A stretch of DNA of 64,000 bases from assembly GCF_037963835.1 (NCBI RefSeq), contig NZ_CP150145.1, positions 4,712,001 through 4,776,000 of the forward strand, written 5' to 3'. A model generated the notes under the pieces. That model did no database searches. It was not told where the DNA came from and saw nothing but the letters and a program-made list of their open reading frames with translations. The DNA comes from Paenibacillus sp. FSL H8-0332 (lineage in GTDB: Bacteria > Bacillota > Bacilli > Paenibacillales > Paenibacillaceae). This document shows, in pieces, positions 44,295 to 52,577 of the stretch. Both the position numbers and the translations under genes were made by a program. Position 1 is the first letter of the stretch. Each line of letters begins with the position of its first letter.

Positions 44295-45050
44295 TTATTG
44301 GGTCAAGCCCACACGCCGGTAACGCATCACTCTGCGGTACATGGATTTATCCTTGAGCTGATTAAAAATATAGGGATCGGGATTCATATTTACTTCAATA
44401 ATCCACGGCTTCAGTGAGCGGTCTAGTCCGACGTCTACACCGAACTGCCGGTGGTGCGGATAAGTCTTCTTCAACTGCTGCGCTATGCGTGTACCCAGCC
44501 GGTTCATTTCCCCCTTAAGCTGCACAAGCTGCTGCGCAGACAGATGGGTGGAGAGCAAATGCTCCACTGCGGTCGGTTTGCCGCCGCTGTGGTAATTGGT
44601 CACAATTTTGCGCGGATGCCCCAGCCGCCCGATAATCCCCGTAGCTTCCCATACGCCCTTGGGACTGAGCTGCACCATCACCCGGATATCGAAACGGCGC
44701 CCGTGATGCTTCAGCAGGTGGATGCCTTTTTGCAGCAGATAGCTCCTCTTCCCGATTCTTGTCGCCAGACTGTGATGAAAAGCCTCAAACGTAGCGAACC
44801 GGCGCACGGTCTCCTCATACTGATACATATATCCCTGCCGGTCCTTCCGCTCCGCGCGGATCACACCCATGCCATACGTTCCTCGTTCCGGCTTGATATA
44901 GATCATTCCATAGCCGTGTATCATCTGCTCCAGATTACGCCGGTTAAATCTCCGGGTATCGGGGATGAAAGCCTTGATTGTCTCGTTCTTAAGCAGCAGT
45001 TGTGTCTTATACCATTTGCTCTGACCTGACTGAACCTTTTTGGCTGTCAC
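44295..45050 (-). CDS. YheC/YheD-family ATP-grasp protein (endospore coat-associated type)
   Basis: A 251-residue ATP-grasp-like protein of the YheC/YheD group, some members of which are associated with the Bacillus spore coat. Visible parts are IYIKPERGTYGMGVIRAE (nucleotide-binding lysine and glycine loop), RRFDIRVMVQ, and the metal-binding end GVDVGLDRSLKPWIIEVNMNPDP. The substrate is unknown. It starts with GTG at 45050, after AGGAGAG. It is divergent from the DUF6492-like gene with a 217-bp gap, and together they may form a sporulation-linked group. Confidence 0.82.
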   Translation of the reverse strand: MTAKKVQSGQSKWYKTQLLLKNETIKAFIPDTRRFNRRNLEQMIHGYGMIYIKPERGTYGMGVIRAERKDRQGYMYQYEETVRRFATFEAFHHSLATRIGKRSYLLQKGIHLLKHHGRRFDIRVMVQLSPKGVWEATGIIGRLGHPRKIVTNYHSGGKPTAVEHLLSTHLSAQQLVQLKGEMNRLGTRIAQQLKKTYPHHRQFGVDVGLDRSLKPWIIEVNMNPDPYIFNQLKDKSMYRRVMRYRRVGLTQ

Positions 45051-45216
45051 TTATGCACTCTCCTGTCCGGGCTGGGAGCCAACGCTCCGTTTTAACATAA
45101 AATTACATATTCACTGCATCCTATGCCGCCGGAGGTGCCGTGGAATATATCATTTGCCCCGTATAGAAAGATTAACTTGTGCAGGATAATTGCCCTCTCC
45201 ATAGCAGCTCAGCAGG

Positions 45217-45225
45217 CATACGCTA
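45217..45225 (+). promoter_or_regulatory. possible sporulation sigma (SigE/SigK-like) -10 element
   Basis: CATACGCTA fits the CATAnnnTA pattern of mother-cell sigma factors. It lies 42 bp before the start of the DUF6492-like gene. The -35 side is poor, so this is weak support. Confidence 0.3.
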
Positions 45226-45267
45226 GTGAAGACGATCAAATGTCAATATATGTATGGAGATGAATCT

Positions 45268-46083
45268 ATGTCCCTTGCTGCTGTAAGTGTAACCTCAAGC
45301 GCTCCACCGATTGATGTCCTGATTCCTGCTATCGAAAAAGATCTCGCCACCCTCCCTTATGTGATTGATAGTCTTCGCCGTTATGTCCAGCATTCTATCA
45401 GCAATATCTATATTGTCTCGCCGGAGAATAGTAGAATCAGACAGCTGTGCTCCCGGAAAGCTTGCGTCTTCGTCAATGAAACCACAGTCCTCCCGTTCAC
45501 CAAAAAAGCGATCCGCTATTCCTCCTCCCGCTGGAACCGGTCAGGCTGGCTGTATCAGCAGCTGCTCAAGATGAACGGGGATCAGGTGTGCCGTGAGAAG
45601 TATTTCCTGGTCATTGATGCAGATACGGTGCTCATCCGTCCCCATCGCTTCCGTTCCGGCGGGAAAAGCATCTTCTATTGCCGCAACTGGAGCCAGCCGG
45701 AATATTTCCGCACCTACCGCAAGCTGCTCGGTACCCCTGCGCCTTCGCCCAAGTCGTTCGTGACCCACTACATGCTGTTTGATTCCGCGAAGCTGGCCAG
45801 TCTCAAACGGAAAATTGCAGCCCGTCACGGCATGTCCTGGCACGCGGCTATTCTGCACTCTATCAACAAGAAGCGGCAGTTCGGCTTCTCTGAATTCGAG
45901 ACCTATGCCAACTACGTGTACAGCTTAAACCGCACCTCTGTGCTGCTCAAAAATGCCAATAATAAAGCGCTGAAAACCCCGGCGGGCTCGCTGACGCAAG
46001 CCCAAATCCGCAAGTACGCCGGGACTTACCGTTCGCTCTCCTTCCATCAGCGCAAGGGATACTCCACTCCGGGCAAGCCTTAA
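45268..46083 (+). CDS. DUF6492-like putative glycosyltransferase-fold protein
   Basis: A 271-residue soluble protein. The N-terminus (PIDVLIPAIEKDLATLPYVI) and the VIDADTVLI segment look like a GT-A nucleotide-sugar transferase fold with an Asp-Ala-Asp metal motif. It fits the DUF6492 family, for which no function is established. I chose ATG 45268, 8 nt after GGAG. It is followed after 13 bp by a GDP-mannose-forming enzyme, so the two are probably co-transcribed and could add a mannose-derived sugar to a surface structure. That role is inference. Confidence 0.7.
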   Translation: MSLAAVSVTSSAPPIDVLIPAIEKDLATLPYVIDSLRRYVQHSISNIYIVSPENSRIRQLCSRKACVFVNETTVLPFTKKAIRYSSSRWNRSGWLYQQLLKMNGDQVCREKYFLVIDADTVLIRPHRFRSGGKSIFYCRNWSQPEYFRTYRKLLGTPAPSPKSFVTHYMLFDSAKLASLKRKIAARHGMSWHAAILHSINKKRQFGFSEFETYANYVYSLNRTSVLLKNANNKALKTPAGSLTQAQIRKYAGTYRSLSFHQRKGYSTPGKP

Positions 46084-46096
46084 GGAGGCAAGAAAC

Positions 46097-47425
46097 GTGA
46101 TGCATACTATTCTTCTGTGCGGCGGCTCCGGCCAGCGGCTGTGGCCCCTGTCCGGCAGCATCCGCTCCAAGATGTTCCTGCAGCTGCTGCCTGCACCGGG
46201 CGGGGGCACAGAATCCATGATCGGGCGGGTATGCCGTCAGCTCAGACAGGCCGGACTGGATGAATCCCTGTTGCTCGTTGCCCATCAGGAGCAGGTAGCC
46301 CTCATACAGCGGTATACCGGGAGTAAATATCCGATAATCGGAGAGCCGTGCAAGCGCGGCACTTTTACTGCTGCCGCGTTAGGCGCTCTGCACTTGCTTG
46401 CCGCCGGAAAGGCACAGCCGGAGGACATCATCTGTATCGCTCCGGCCGACATGTTCGCGGATGATGATTTCTTCCGGCAGTTCCATCAATTCGAGGCTAT
46501 TCTGGCAGATTCTGAGGCCGAACTCCTCCTGCTTGGAACTAGTCCTTCTTATCCCTCAGAGCAATACGGCTATATCGTGCCAGTACAGGAGGACGCTGGC
46601 GGGTATGCTCGGGTGTTATCTTTTGCAGAGAAGCCGGATGCGTCTACTGCCCTGGAGCTGATGCGGAAACAGGCTTTATGGAATTGCGGGGTATTCGCTT
46701 CGCAACTAAGCTTCCTGCTGGAGCATCTGGAGAGGCTGGGGCTGCCCGTGGAATTCGCAGCATTAACCGGGCAGTATCCAGGGCTCCCGGTCCGCAGCTT
46801 CGACAACGAAGTGGCAGAGCGAAGCACCAAGGCTGTTGTCGTCAGGCATGAAGGAGAATGGTCCGACCTGGGAAGCTGGGATACGCTAACGGCGCGGCTG
46901 CCATCACAGGTCATTGGAGTAGGCGGGCTATGGGGAGAATGCGGAGACAGTCACCTTATTAACGAGCTGGAGGTGCCGCTGCATGTCATTGGTGTCTCCG
47001 GTATAGTCGCCATTGCCGGTCCCGAAGGCATCCTGATCGCTGATAAGAAGGACGCTAACACCATCAAGGATATTCTGGCGGAGAATTCAGTAACGGAGCC
47101 GAGGTATGGTGAAACGGGCTGGGGCAGCTATACTGTTATAGGCCGGGAATCAGACGGCTCCCAGCTTGTCCTTACGGTAATGCTTACCCTGCTTCCGGGC
47201 CATGACCTCCCTGAAATGACCTGTGAGCATTGTGCCAAGTCCTGGATGATTGTGTCCGGTCACGGAGAGGTATGGGTGGATGGGTGCGCAGCCGAAGCAG
47301 CGGCAGGCGGGATCTATACAATAGCCCGGGGGCAACGGCATACGGTCAGCGCCTGGAGCGCAATGAAGCTCATTGAGGTGCAGATAATCGAAGCGGAGGA
47401 TAACCAGCGGAGGCAGGACTGCTGA
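46097..47425 (+). CDS. mannose-1-phosphate guanylyltransferase with C-terminal cupin domain
   Basis: Makes GDP-mannose from mannose-1-phosphate and GTP. The nucleotidyltransferase signature GGSGQRLWPLSG is at 9-20, the substrate lysine motif FAEKPD follows, and NCGVF is seen. The last ~90 residues form a mannose-6-phosphate isomerase type II cupin (LLPGHDLPEMTCEHCAKSW), which often lacks full isomerase residues in short versions like this 442-residue one. AAGGAGG precedes a GTG at 46097 by 8 nt; ATG 46100 is the alternative. Co-transcribed with the DUF6492-like gene. Confidence 0.9.
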   Translation: MMHTILLCGGSGQRLWPLSGSIRSKMFLQLLPAPGGGTESMIGRVCRQLRQAGLDESLLLVAHQEQVALIQRYTGSKYPIIGEPCKRGTFTAAALGALHLLAAGKAQPEDIICIAPADMFADDDFFRQFHQFEAILADSEAELLLLGTSPSYPSEQYGYIVPVQEDAGGYARVLSFAEKPDASTALELMRKQALWNCGVFASQLSFLLEHLERLGLPVEFAALTGQYPGLPVRSFDNEVAERSTKAVVVRHEGEWSDLGSWDTLTARLPSQVIGVGGLWGECGDSHLINELEVPLHVIGVSGIVAIAGPEGILIADKKDANTIKDILAENSVTEPRYGETGWGSYTVIGRESDGSQLVLTVMLTLLPGHDLPEMTCEHCAKSWMIVSGHGEVWVDGCAAEAAAGGIYTIARGQRHTVSAWSAMKLIEVQIIEAEDNQRRQDC

Positions 47426-47433
47426 CACAACAA

Positions 47434-47477
47434 AGAGATATCCTAAACGGCCTTGGCAGGCGGTTTGGGATATCTCT
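47434..47477. terminator. hairpin between the guanylyltransferase and Nif3-like genes
   Basis: AGAGATATCC (47434-47443) pairs with GGATATCTCT (47468-47477), with an inner AAAC/GTTT pairing. The genes converge here. Confidence 0.7.
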
Positions 47478-47489
47478 AATCTACGCTAA

Positions 47490-48284
47490 TTATAGGATTT
47501 GAAACACCGGCTGATCCTGAATGTAATGCACCGGCACCTGCGGGAACTGCCCGGCCAGCCGCGCTGCCAGCAGCTTCATTCCCGGCGCTTCGCTCTCGGC
47601 ATGGCCTAGCATGATAAGTGCCCTGTCCTTGCCCTGGCGGACCGCATCGCGGATATACTCAGGCACCTCCCATTCGGGGCCTTCACCTGCGATGACCAGA
47701 TCAAGCGACTCCTGCTCATACATCGGAATGACTGCATGTCCATTCCCCCGGTAACCGACCAGTACACCCACTCTGGAGCATGTCGCGGAGAGGTTCCCGG
47801 CAGCGCGGACATAAGGGATATTCAGCTTCTGCTTCAGATACTCTGCAACCTCTGAAACGGTCATCTCAGGAATAGAGAGGATCGACACCTCGGGCAAATG
47901 CCGCTCTACATATGCTTCCCATTCCAGCTCCTCCAGCAGCCCTTCGACGATTCCGTCCAGCGTATAACGGTGTATCGTGTCATGGAAGCGGTAGATGCCT
48001 ACCCCGCTGCTTGTAATCAGTGCAGACTTCTGCCGGTAGACGGAATCCTGCTCCAGAGCGCTCCCGTGACCTTGGTGGCTATAAAATACACCTTCATGCG
48101 TGATCACCAGATTGGCGCCAAGCTGGGCCGCCTGCTCCACCACATATTGCGAAGCGGCGAAGGCAGTCACGATTCCCTGCACTTCTGTTCCCGCAGCGTC
48201 CGGCGTAAGCTTATCCACCGTATTCACGGGCAGCTGTACGCCTGCATTCAAGTGCTCCATCACATCATTGAAAGTCAGTGCCAT
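47490..48284 (-). CDS. Nif3-like dinuclear metal-centre protein (DUF34)
   Basis: A 264-residue protein of the NIF3/DUF34 family. Visible parts are GIVTAFAASQYVVEQA, the metal segment NLVITHEGVFYSHQ and a later LIMLGHAESE that supplies a further His and Glu. The family forms hexamers with a metal pair in each subunit; its reaction is unsettled. The usual HH motif is HE here. AAGGAGG precedes the ATG. It is close to the GH67 gene on the same strand, but a 90-bp gap lies between and no functional link is known. Confidence 0.85.
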   Translation of the reverse strand: MALTFNDVMEHLNAGVQLPVNTVDKLTPDAAGTEVQGIVTAFAASQYVVEQAAQLGANLVITHEGVFYSHQGHGSALEQDSVYRQKSALITSSGVGIYRFHDTIHRYTLDGIVEGLLEELEWEAYVERHLPEVSILSIPEMTVSEVAEYLKQKLNIPYVRAAGNLSATCSRVGVLVGYRGNGHAVIPMYEQESLDLVIAGEGPEWEVPEYIRDAVRQGKDRALIMLGHAESEAPGMKLLAARLAGQFPQVPVHYIQDQPVFQIL

Positions 48285-48375
48285 GAGATCTTATCCTCCT
48301 TGGTGTTACTCAAATGAGTTCATGCCTCACCCTGTCAAGAGACAGGACATTGCCGTCCGGTACGCAGACGCTCCC

Positions 48376-50460
48376 TTAGTAGATGGTCCGGCCTAATGCA
48401 TCTGCAATCCCGCTCTTGCGGTAGAAATACGTATTAATCTGATCACGCCATTCCTTGGCATGAGCCGCCTGCCCCTTCAGGCGTTCCTCCACCTGAGTGT
48501 ACAGGCCGTCTGCGATACTGCCCTTCAGTCCGCCCCAGGCGTCCAGCAACCCTTCGGCACGCTCTGCACCTTCGAAATGCGTATCGTAGATATGCTGGAT
48601 CACGGTTTTGCCGGAATGCAGCACATGAGTGTACGGCACATGGTGGAAGAACAGCAGCAGCTCATCCGGGCAGTCCTCCAGCGAATCATAACGCACGGCG
48701 TTGCTGCCCATGTACTGCGCGCAGTAGCCGGTGCCGGTCGCCACGGTACGGTCTACCCCGATGCCCTGATGATCGGCATAGTGATAAGTGCCCCACATTG
48801 AATATTCATAGCCGTCCACATTCGGGCCGTAGTGATGCTCGGGATTAATCATCCAGCCTACGCCAAGCGGCGATGTATAAGACTCATAGATCTCCCAGGA
48901 ATCCAGCAGAATCCGGCTGATCACTCCGGCAACCACTGTGTCCGTGCCAAATGTCAAGGCGATCCATTCGGCCGCAATCTCCTCCGCACTCAGCTCAGGA
49001 TTCCAGGCCAGCCGGCCGAAGCCGTAGAGATTCGCCTGGGACAGCAGATGGCCGGTCCAGTTGCGGTCATTGCCCACATTGGATACCGCTGCAATCCCGC
49101 TCAGGCGGTTGCCCCACAGCGATCCGTCCACGATCCGCTTTACCGGGGCCGGTCCTCCCTTGGCCTGCGTATCGAACTCCATAATCTCCTTCCACTGCGG
49201 AACGAGATAGCAGACATGGCGCTGCTGTCCGGTATATTCCTGGGCGATCTGGAATTCGATCACCTGGTTAGTCCGTTCCAGCGCGCCGAAGAGCGGGGAT
49301 ACCGGCTCTCTGACCTGGAAATCCATCGGGCCGTTCTTGATCTGCAGAATAACGTTATCATGGAACTGGCCGTCCAGCGGCCTGAAATGATCGTAAGCCG
49401 CTCTGGCCCGGTCCGTCTTACGGTCACGCCAGTCCTGCTTGCAGTTGTATACAAAGCAGCGCCAGATGACAATGCCGCCATAAGGCTCCAAGGCCTCCGC
49501 CAGCATGTTGGCCCCATCTGCATGGTTCCGCCCGTACGTGAACGGGCCGGGACGGTTCTCCGAATCGGCCTTGACCACGAAGCCCCCGAAATCGGGAATA
49601 GCAGCATAGATATCGGCTGCTCTCGACTTCCACCATTCCTGCACCCCTGCATCCAGCGGATCTGCCGTACCCACTTCCCCTTCATGCATAGGTCCTGCAA
49701 AGTTCACGCACAGGAACAGGCGGATGCCATAGATGCGGAAGATATCTGCGATTCTTGCCACATCAGGCAGATAGGTAGAGATAAACAAGGTCTCCAGCGC
49801 ATGAACATTCACATTGTTGATCGCTATCGCGTTAATACCGGCGGTGGACATCAGCCGCGCATAGTCTGTAATTCTGTCCATATCCTTCGTGAACTGGTTA
49901 TTCTCATACAGGAAGGATCTGCCGGAATAGCCGCGCTCCACGCTGCCGTCGAAATTATCCCAGTGATTAATCATCCGCAGCGAATTCACAGGATTCACTA
50001 CTTCATCCAGATTCTCAATGTCTTTCCCGCTGGCGATCAGGCGCAGAAGATGGAAGACGCCGTATAACACACCTGCCTGGGAGGAAGCCCCTACGGCGAT
50101 GCACTTACGGGACTGGCTGGTACGGATGGCGAACCCTTCTGCTCCTACAGATTGGACGGTCTTGTCCTCGAACAAGCCCTGGATCAGAGGGTGCCCCCCC
50201 GTGAAGGTACCAAAAGCCACACCGAATTCTTCCGGCTGCGGCTTGGAGACTGCTTCAAGGTCCAATAGCGAGGCAATGCCTCTTGTCCATTCCTGAAGTG
50301 CAGCCTGGAGGGTCTCCCCGCCTTCTGTAACGGATACCGCTCCGCACCATTTCGCATATTGCTTATATAAGGGGCCTTGTTGAAGCTTAGGATAGCTTAA
50401 CCACGCATTGTATCCGCTGTCATATTGTGCAGCCTGCTCATTCCCGGATTGTTGTCTCAT
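48376..50460 (-). CDS. aguA: alpha-glucuronidase (GH67)
   Basis: Removes (4-O-methyl-)glucuronic acid from the non-reducing end of aldouronic acids made from glucuronoxylan. The 694 residues include the GH67 catalytic residues in known order: Glu301 (KADSENRPGP), Asp368 (HDNVILQIKNGPMD) and Glu385 (VREP). There is no signal peptide, so it acts in the cytoplasm. I chose ATG 50460, 8 nt after AAGGAG; ATG 50466 is too close and an earlier frame overlaps the operator. It is divergent from the AraC gene. The product feeds UxaC, UxuB and UxuA. Confidence 0.95.
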   Translation of the reverse strand: MRQQSGNEQAAQYDSGYNAWLSYPKLQQGPLYKQYAKWCGAVSVTEGGETLQAALQEWTRGIASLLDLEAVSKPQPEEFGVAFGTFTGGHPLIQGLFEDKTVQSVGAEGFAIRTSQSRKCIAVGASSQAGVLYGVFHLLRLIASGKDIENLDEVVNPVNSLRMINHWDNFDGSVERGYSGRSFLYENNQFTKDMDRITDYARLMSTAGINAIAINNVNVHALETLFISTYLPDVARIADIFRIYGIRLFLCVNFAGPMHEGEVGTADPLDAGVQEWWKSRAADIYAAIPDFGGFVVKADSENRPGPFTYGRNHADGANMLAEALEPYGGIVIWRCFVYNCKQDWRDRKTDRARAAYDHFRPLDGQFHDNVILQIKNGPMDFQVREPVSPLFGALERTNQVIEFQIAQEYTGQQRHVCYLVPQWKEIMEFDTQAKGGPAPVKRIVDGSLWGNRLSGIAAVSNVGNDRNWTGHLLSQANLYGFGRLAWNPELSAEEIAAEWIALTFGTDTVVAGVISRILLDSWEIYESYTSPLGVGWMINPEHHYGPNVDGYEYSMWGTYHYADHQGIGVDRTVATGTGYCAQYMGSNAVRYDSLEDCPDELLLFFHHVPYTHVLHSGKTVIQHIYDTHFEGAERAEGLLDAWGGLKGSIADGLYTQVEERLKGQAAHAKEWRDQINTYFYRKSGIADALGRTIY

Positions 50461-50481
50461 ATCCATATCTCCTTTGCATCT

Positions 50482-50497
50482 ATCTTGTATACTAGAT
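50482..50497. promoter_or_regulatory. GntR-type operator before aguA
   Basis: ATCTTGTATACTAGAT is a GTATAC-centred 16-bp palindrome with one mismatched pair, 22 bp before the aguA start. It matches the perfect site before uxuA (52462-52479). Confidence 0.72.
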
Positions 50498-50582
50498 TTC
50501 ATTCAGGTTCATCCTACCACGCAGCCGCAGCCCCGGAACATTGTCAAATCACGCTAATATTTACCCAAATCAAGCGGAATCC

Positions 50583-50605
50583 TGTATACTAATAACAAGT
50601 ATACA
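50583..50605. promoter_or_regulatory. paired GTATAC sites before araC
   Basis: TGTATAC (50583-50589) and GTATACA (50599-50605) are inverted arms 9 bp apart. The first overlaps a -10-like TATACT. Both share the GTATAC core of the aguA and uxuA operators. Confidence 0.62.
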
Positions 50606-50645
50606 TCCCTATCAAGAGAACGCAAAGTATCAGGGGGCGATCCTA

Positions 50646-51551
50646 TTGGTTGCAGCTTTTGAACCGCCGGTCCCGGGGCAAAGCCTTAGTGAAACTATCA
50701 TCCCGGATGTGAAAACCACGCTCAACCTGTTCGGCATGCATCTGCGCAAGGTGAGCGGGGAATGGGATTATCCGCAGCACGCCCATCCCCAGTATGAATT
50801 CAATTATGTGCTTGAAGGAGAGCAGCAGCTCACGGTCAACAACCACAGCTACCTCCAGCACGCCGGGGATCTGGTCCTCTTGAGGCCGGGCGATATCCAC
50901 TCCAGCCGCAGCGGAAACGGCGGAGCCTTTACTTATTTCTGCATCCATTTCGATATCGATGACAAGCTGTTCATTTCACTTCTCAGCCGGCTGAATCATG
51001 TATTGTTCACCTCAGAGAGCAATGTTGCCCACAGATTAGGACCGCTCCTTAGCAGGCTGGTGGAGATTTCCACCTCCGGCTCCGGCAGCATCACGATCTC
51101 CCAGCGCATGAGGCTGCAGTCCGCCGTCTTCGAGCTGTTCGCCCAGCTCTGGGAGGTCTTCTCTCTGGAGGCTGACAATTCCTCCCCGGGTACTTATGAG
51201 CGAATCGAGCTGGCCCACCAGATCCGCAGCCGCCTCCAGAGCCTGGTCTATCAGCAGTTCAAGCAGGAGGTACCCTATGACAGCCATTATGGCGTTGACG
51301 ACATCGCGGCTGAGCTGGGGATCAGCCCCTCGCACTGCTACCGGGTCTTCCGCCAGGTATTCGGCCTCTCCCCCCGCGTCTACCTGTCTGAGCAGATGCT
51401 ACATGAGGCCAAGGTGCTGCTGGATGACCACAGCCTGAGCGTCAGCCAGATCTCCGGCCTGCTCGGCTACCGCGATATCGCCCATTTCAGCAGACAGTTC
51501 AAGCGCTGGAGCGGCCAGTCGCCGCGGGAATACCGCGAGGGCAGGAGCTAA
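50646..51551 (+). CDS. AraC-family regulator with cupin sensor domain
   Basis: A 301-residue regulator with an N-terminal AraC-type cupin domain (WDYPQHAHPQYEFNYVLEGE, His cluster) and two C-terminal helix-turn-helix motifs (DDIAAELGISPSHCYRVFRQ and QISGLLGYRDIAHFSRQFKR). I chose TTG 50646, 8 nt after AGGGGG; an ATG at 50541 lies before the operator and promoter region. It is divergent from aguA. It probably activates glucuronoxylan-fragment genes in response to a sugar or aldouronic acid, while its own gene looks controlled by the GntR site. Confidence in the family is high; the start is less sure. Confidence 0.87.
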   Translation: MVAAFEPPVPGQSLSETIIPDVKTTLNLFGMHLRKVSGEWDYPQHAHPQYEFNYVLEGEQQLTVNNHSYLQHAGDLVLLRPGDIHSSRSGNGGAFTYFCIHFDIDDKLFISLLSRLNHVLFTSESNVAHRLGPLLSRLVEISTSGSGSITISQRMRLQSAVFELFAQLWEVFSLEADNSSPGTYERIELAHQIRSRLQSLVYQQFKQEVPYDSHYGVDDIAAELGISPSHCYRVFRQVFGLSPRVYLSEQMLHEAKVLLDDHSLSVSQISGLLGYRDIAHFSRQFKRWSGQSPREYREGRS

Positions 51552-51625
51552 TTGCGGAATTCCCCGCTCAGAGGGCAGCCGCAGGAGTAAGTAGAGCGCG
51601 AAGCCTCTACAGCCTTATATTTAGT

Positions 51626-51663
51626 AAAAGCCTGCCTTCATGGATCATGAGGGCGGGCTTTTT
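51626..51663. terminator. terminator between convergent araC and gntR genes
   Basis: AAAGCCTGCC pairs with GGCGGGCTTT with one wobble pair, followed by TTT on the plus strand. Confidence 0.7.
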
Positions 51664-51698
51664 GCGCTATTGCGGGCGATGCTTGATGAAGGCCCGCC

Positions 51699-52352
51699 CT
51701 ATTTTTTGATATACGTGGCGAAATGCTCCTGGAGGTTCTTGGAGTCGATATCCGCCCGCAGATGGTGATGCAGCAGCTCGTCGATCCCGGCGGTGTCTCC
51801 CTGCACAATATAGTCGAGAAGCTGCTGATGCTCCTGCTGAATCGCCGCCAGCTTCTCGTCCTTCAGCATATGCAGCTTGCGGTAGCGGATGTAGTGTACA
51901 TTGAACTGCTGGAGCACACCCCACAGGAACTCACGCCCGGCCAGCCCGAACATCGTGCGGTGGAACTGGTCATCGAGCTGCAGGAATACCTCCGCCCCCT
52001 CCGCCTGCTCGATACACTTCTGCTGCTGCGCGAGGTTGTCCCTCAGTTCATGCAGCCCTTTTAGCGGGATATTCCCGGCCAGCGACTTCATGATCTCCTT
52101 CTCCAGTACATTGCGGAGATAGATGATCTGCTCCACCGACTCCAGATCTATGTACGATACGAGATTGCCCTTCTTAGGATAGATATCGACGTATTGCTCC
52201 AGGGACAGCTGCTTCAGCACATCACGGATCGGCGTCCGCGACAGCTGGAAGCGCTCGGACAGAGCCGTCTCACTGATCATCGCCCCCGGCTTCAGCTCAA
52301 GGGAGAGAATCTCCTGCTTGAGATAGGCCATTATTTCTTTTTTGGAAGTCAT
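51699..52352 (-). CDS. GntR-family (FCD domain) regulator, UxuR-like
   Basis: A 217-residue GntR regulator of the FadR/FCD group. The N-terminal winged helix is EIMAYLKQEILSLELKPGAM with the recognition part ALSERFQLSRTPIRDVLKQL; the C-terminal FCD domain has metal-type DDQFHRTMF and HHHLRADI. I chose ATG 52352; the ribosome site is weak (AGTTGG), but longer frames run into a TATAAT at 52393-52398. It is divergent from uxuA. GTATAC palindromes before uxuA, aguA and araC suit its family, and GntR repressors called UxuR are known from glucuronate clusters of Geobacillus. Confidence 0.85.
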   Translation of the reverse strand: MTSKKEIMAYLKQEILSLELKPGAMISETALSERFQLSRTPIRDVLKQLSLEQYVDIYPKKGNLVSYIDLESVEQIIYLRNVLEKEIMKSLAGNIPLKGLHELRDNLAQQQKCIEQAEGAEVFLQLDDQFHRTMFGLAGREFLWGVLQQFNVHYIRYRKLHMLKDEKLAAIQQEHQQLLDYIVQGDTAGIDELLHHHLRADIDSKNLQEHFATYIKK

Positions 52353-52392
52353 GGAATAGACCAACTTTCTGTACGGGATTGTTCTTCCCCCC

Positions 52393-52398
52393 ATTATA
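52393..52398 (-). promoter_or_regulatory. -10 box of the gntR gene
   Basis: On the minus strand a perfect TATAAT lies 41 bp before the chosen gntR start. No clear -35 box was found at the right distance. Confidence 0.45.
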
Positions 52399-52420
52399 TA
52401 GAAAAGGGATATGAATTTCA

Positions 52421-52449
52421 TTGACAAAGATGAACACATATTCTATGAT
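52421..52449 (+). promoter_or_regulatory. uxuA promoter
   Basis: A perfect TTGACA (52421-52426), exactly 17 bp, then TATGAT (52444-52449). Transcription should begin near 52456, just before the operator at 52462-52479. Confidence 0.82.
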
Positions 52450-52461
52450 CATTACGAATCG

Positions 52462-52479
52462 AATCTTGTATACAAGATT
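52462..52479. promoter_or_regulatory. GntR/UxuR-type operator before uxuA
   Basis: AATCTTGTATACAAGATT is a perfect 18-bp palindrome just downstream of the predicted transcription start, a position suited to repression by blocking. Confidence 0.85.
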
Positions 52480-52577
52480 ATCGCATATGAACCGATGTTT
52501 TTGTAAGGTCAATTGTCACAAGGCTTCGGATAGTTATCATTTGTATTTATGCTTATCTACTAAGGAGGAAAATGACA

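Noticed and set aside
48832..50067. Long plus-strand frame over aguA
   Set aside because: Antisense shadow of GH67 with catalytic residues on the minus strand.
50541..50645. AraC start at ATG 50541
   Set aside because: The extra N-terminus is encoded across the operator pair and the -10 box; TTG 50646 has a good ribosome site.
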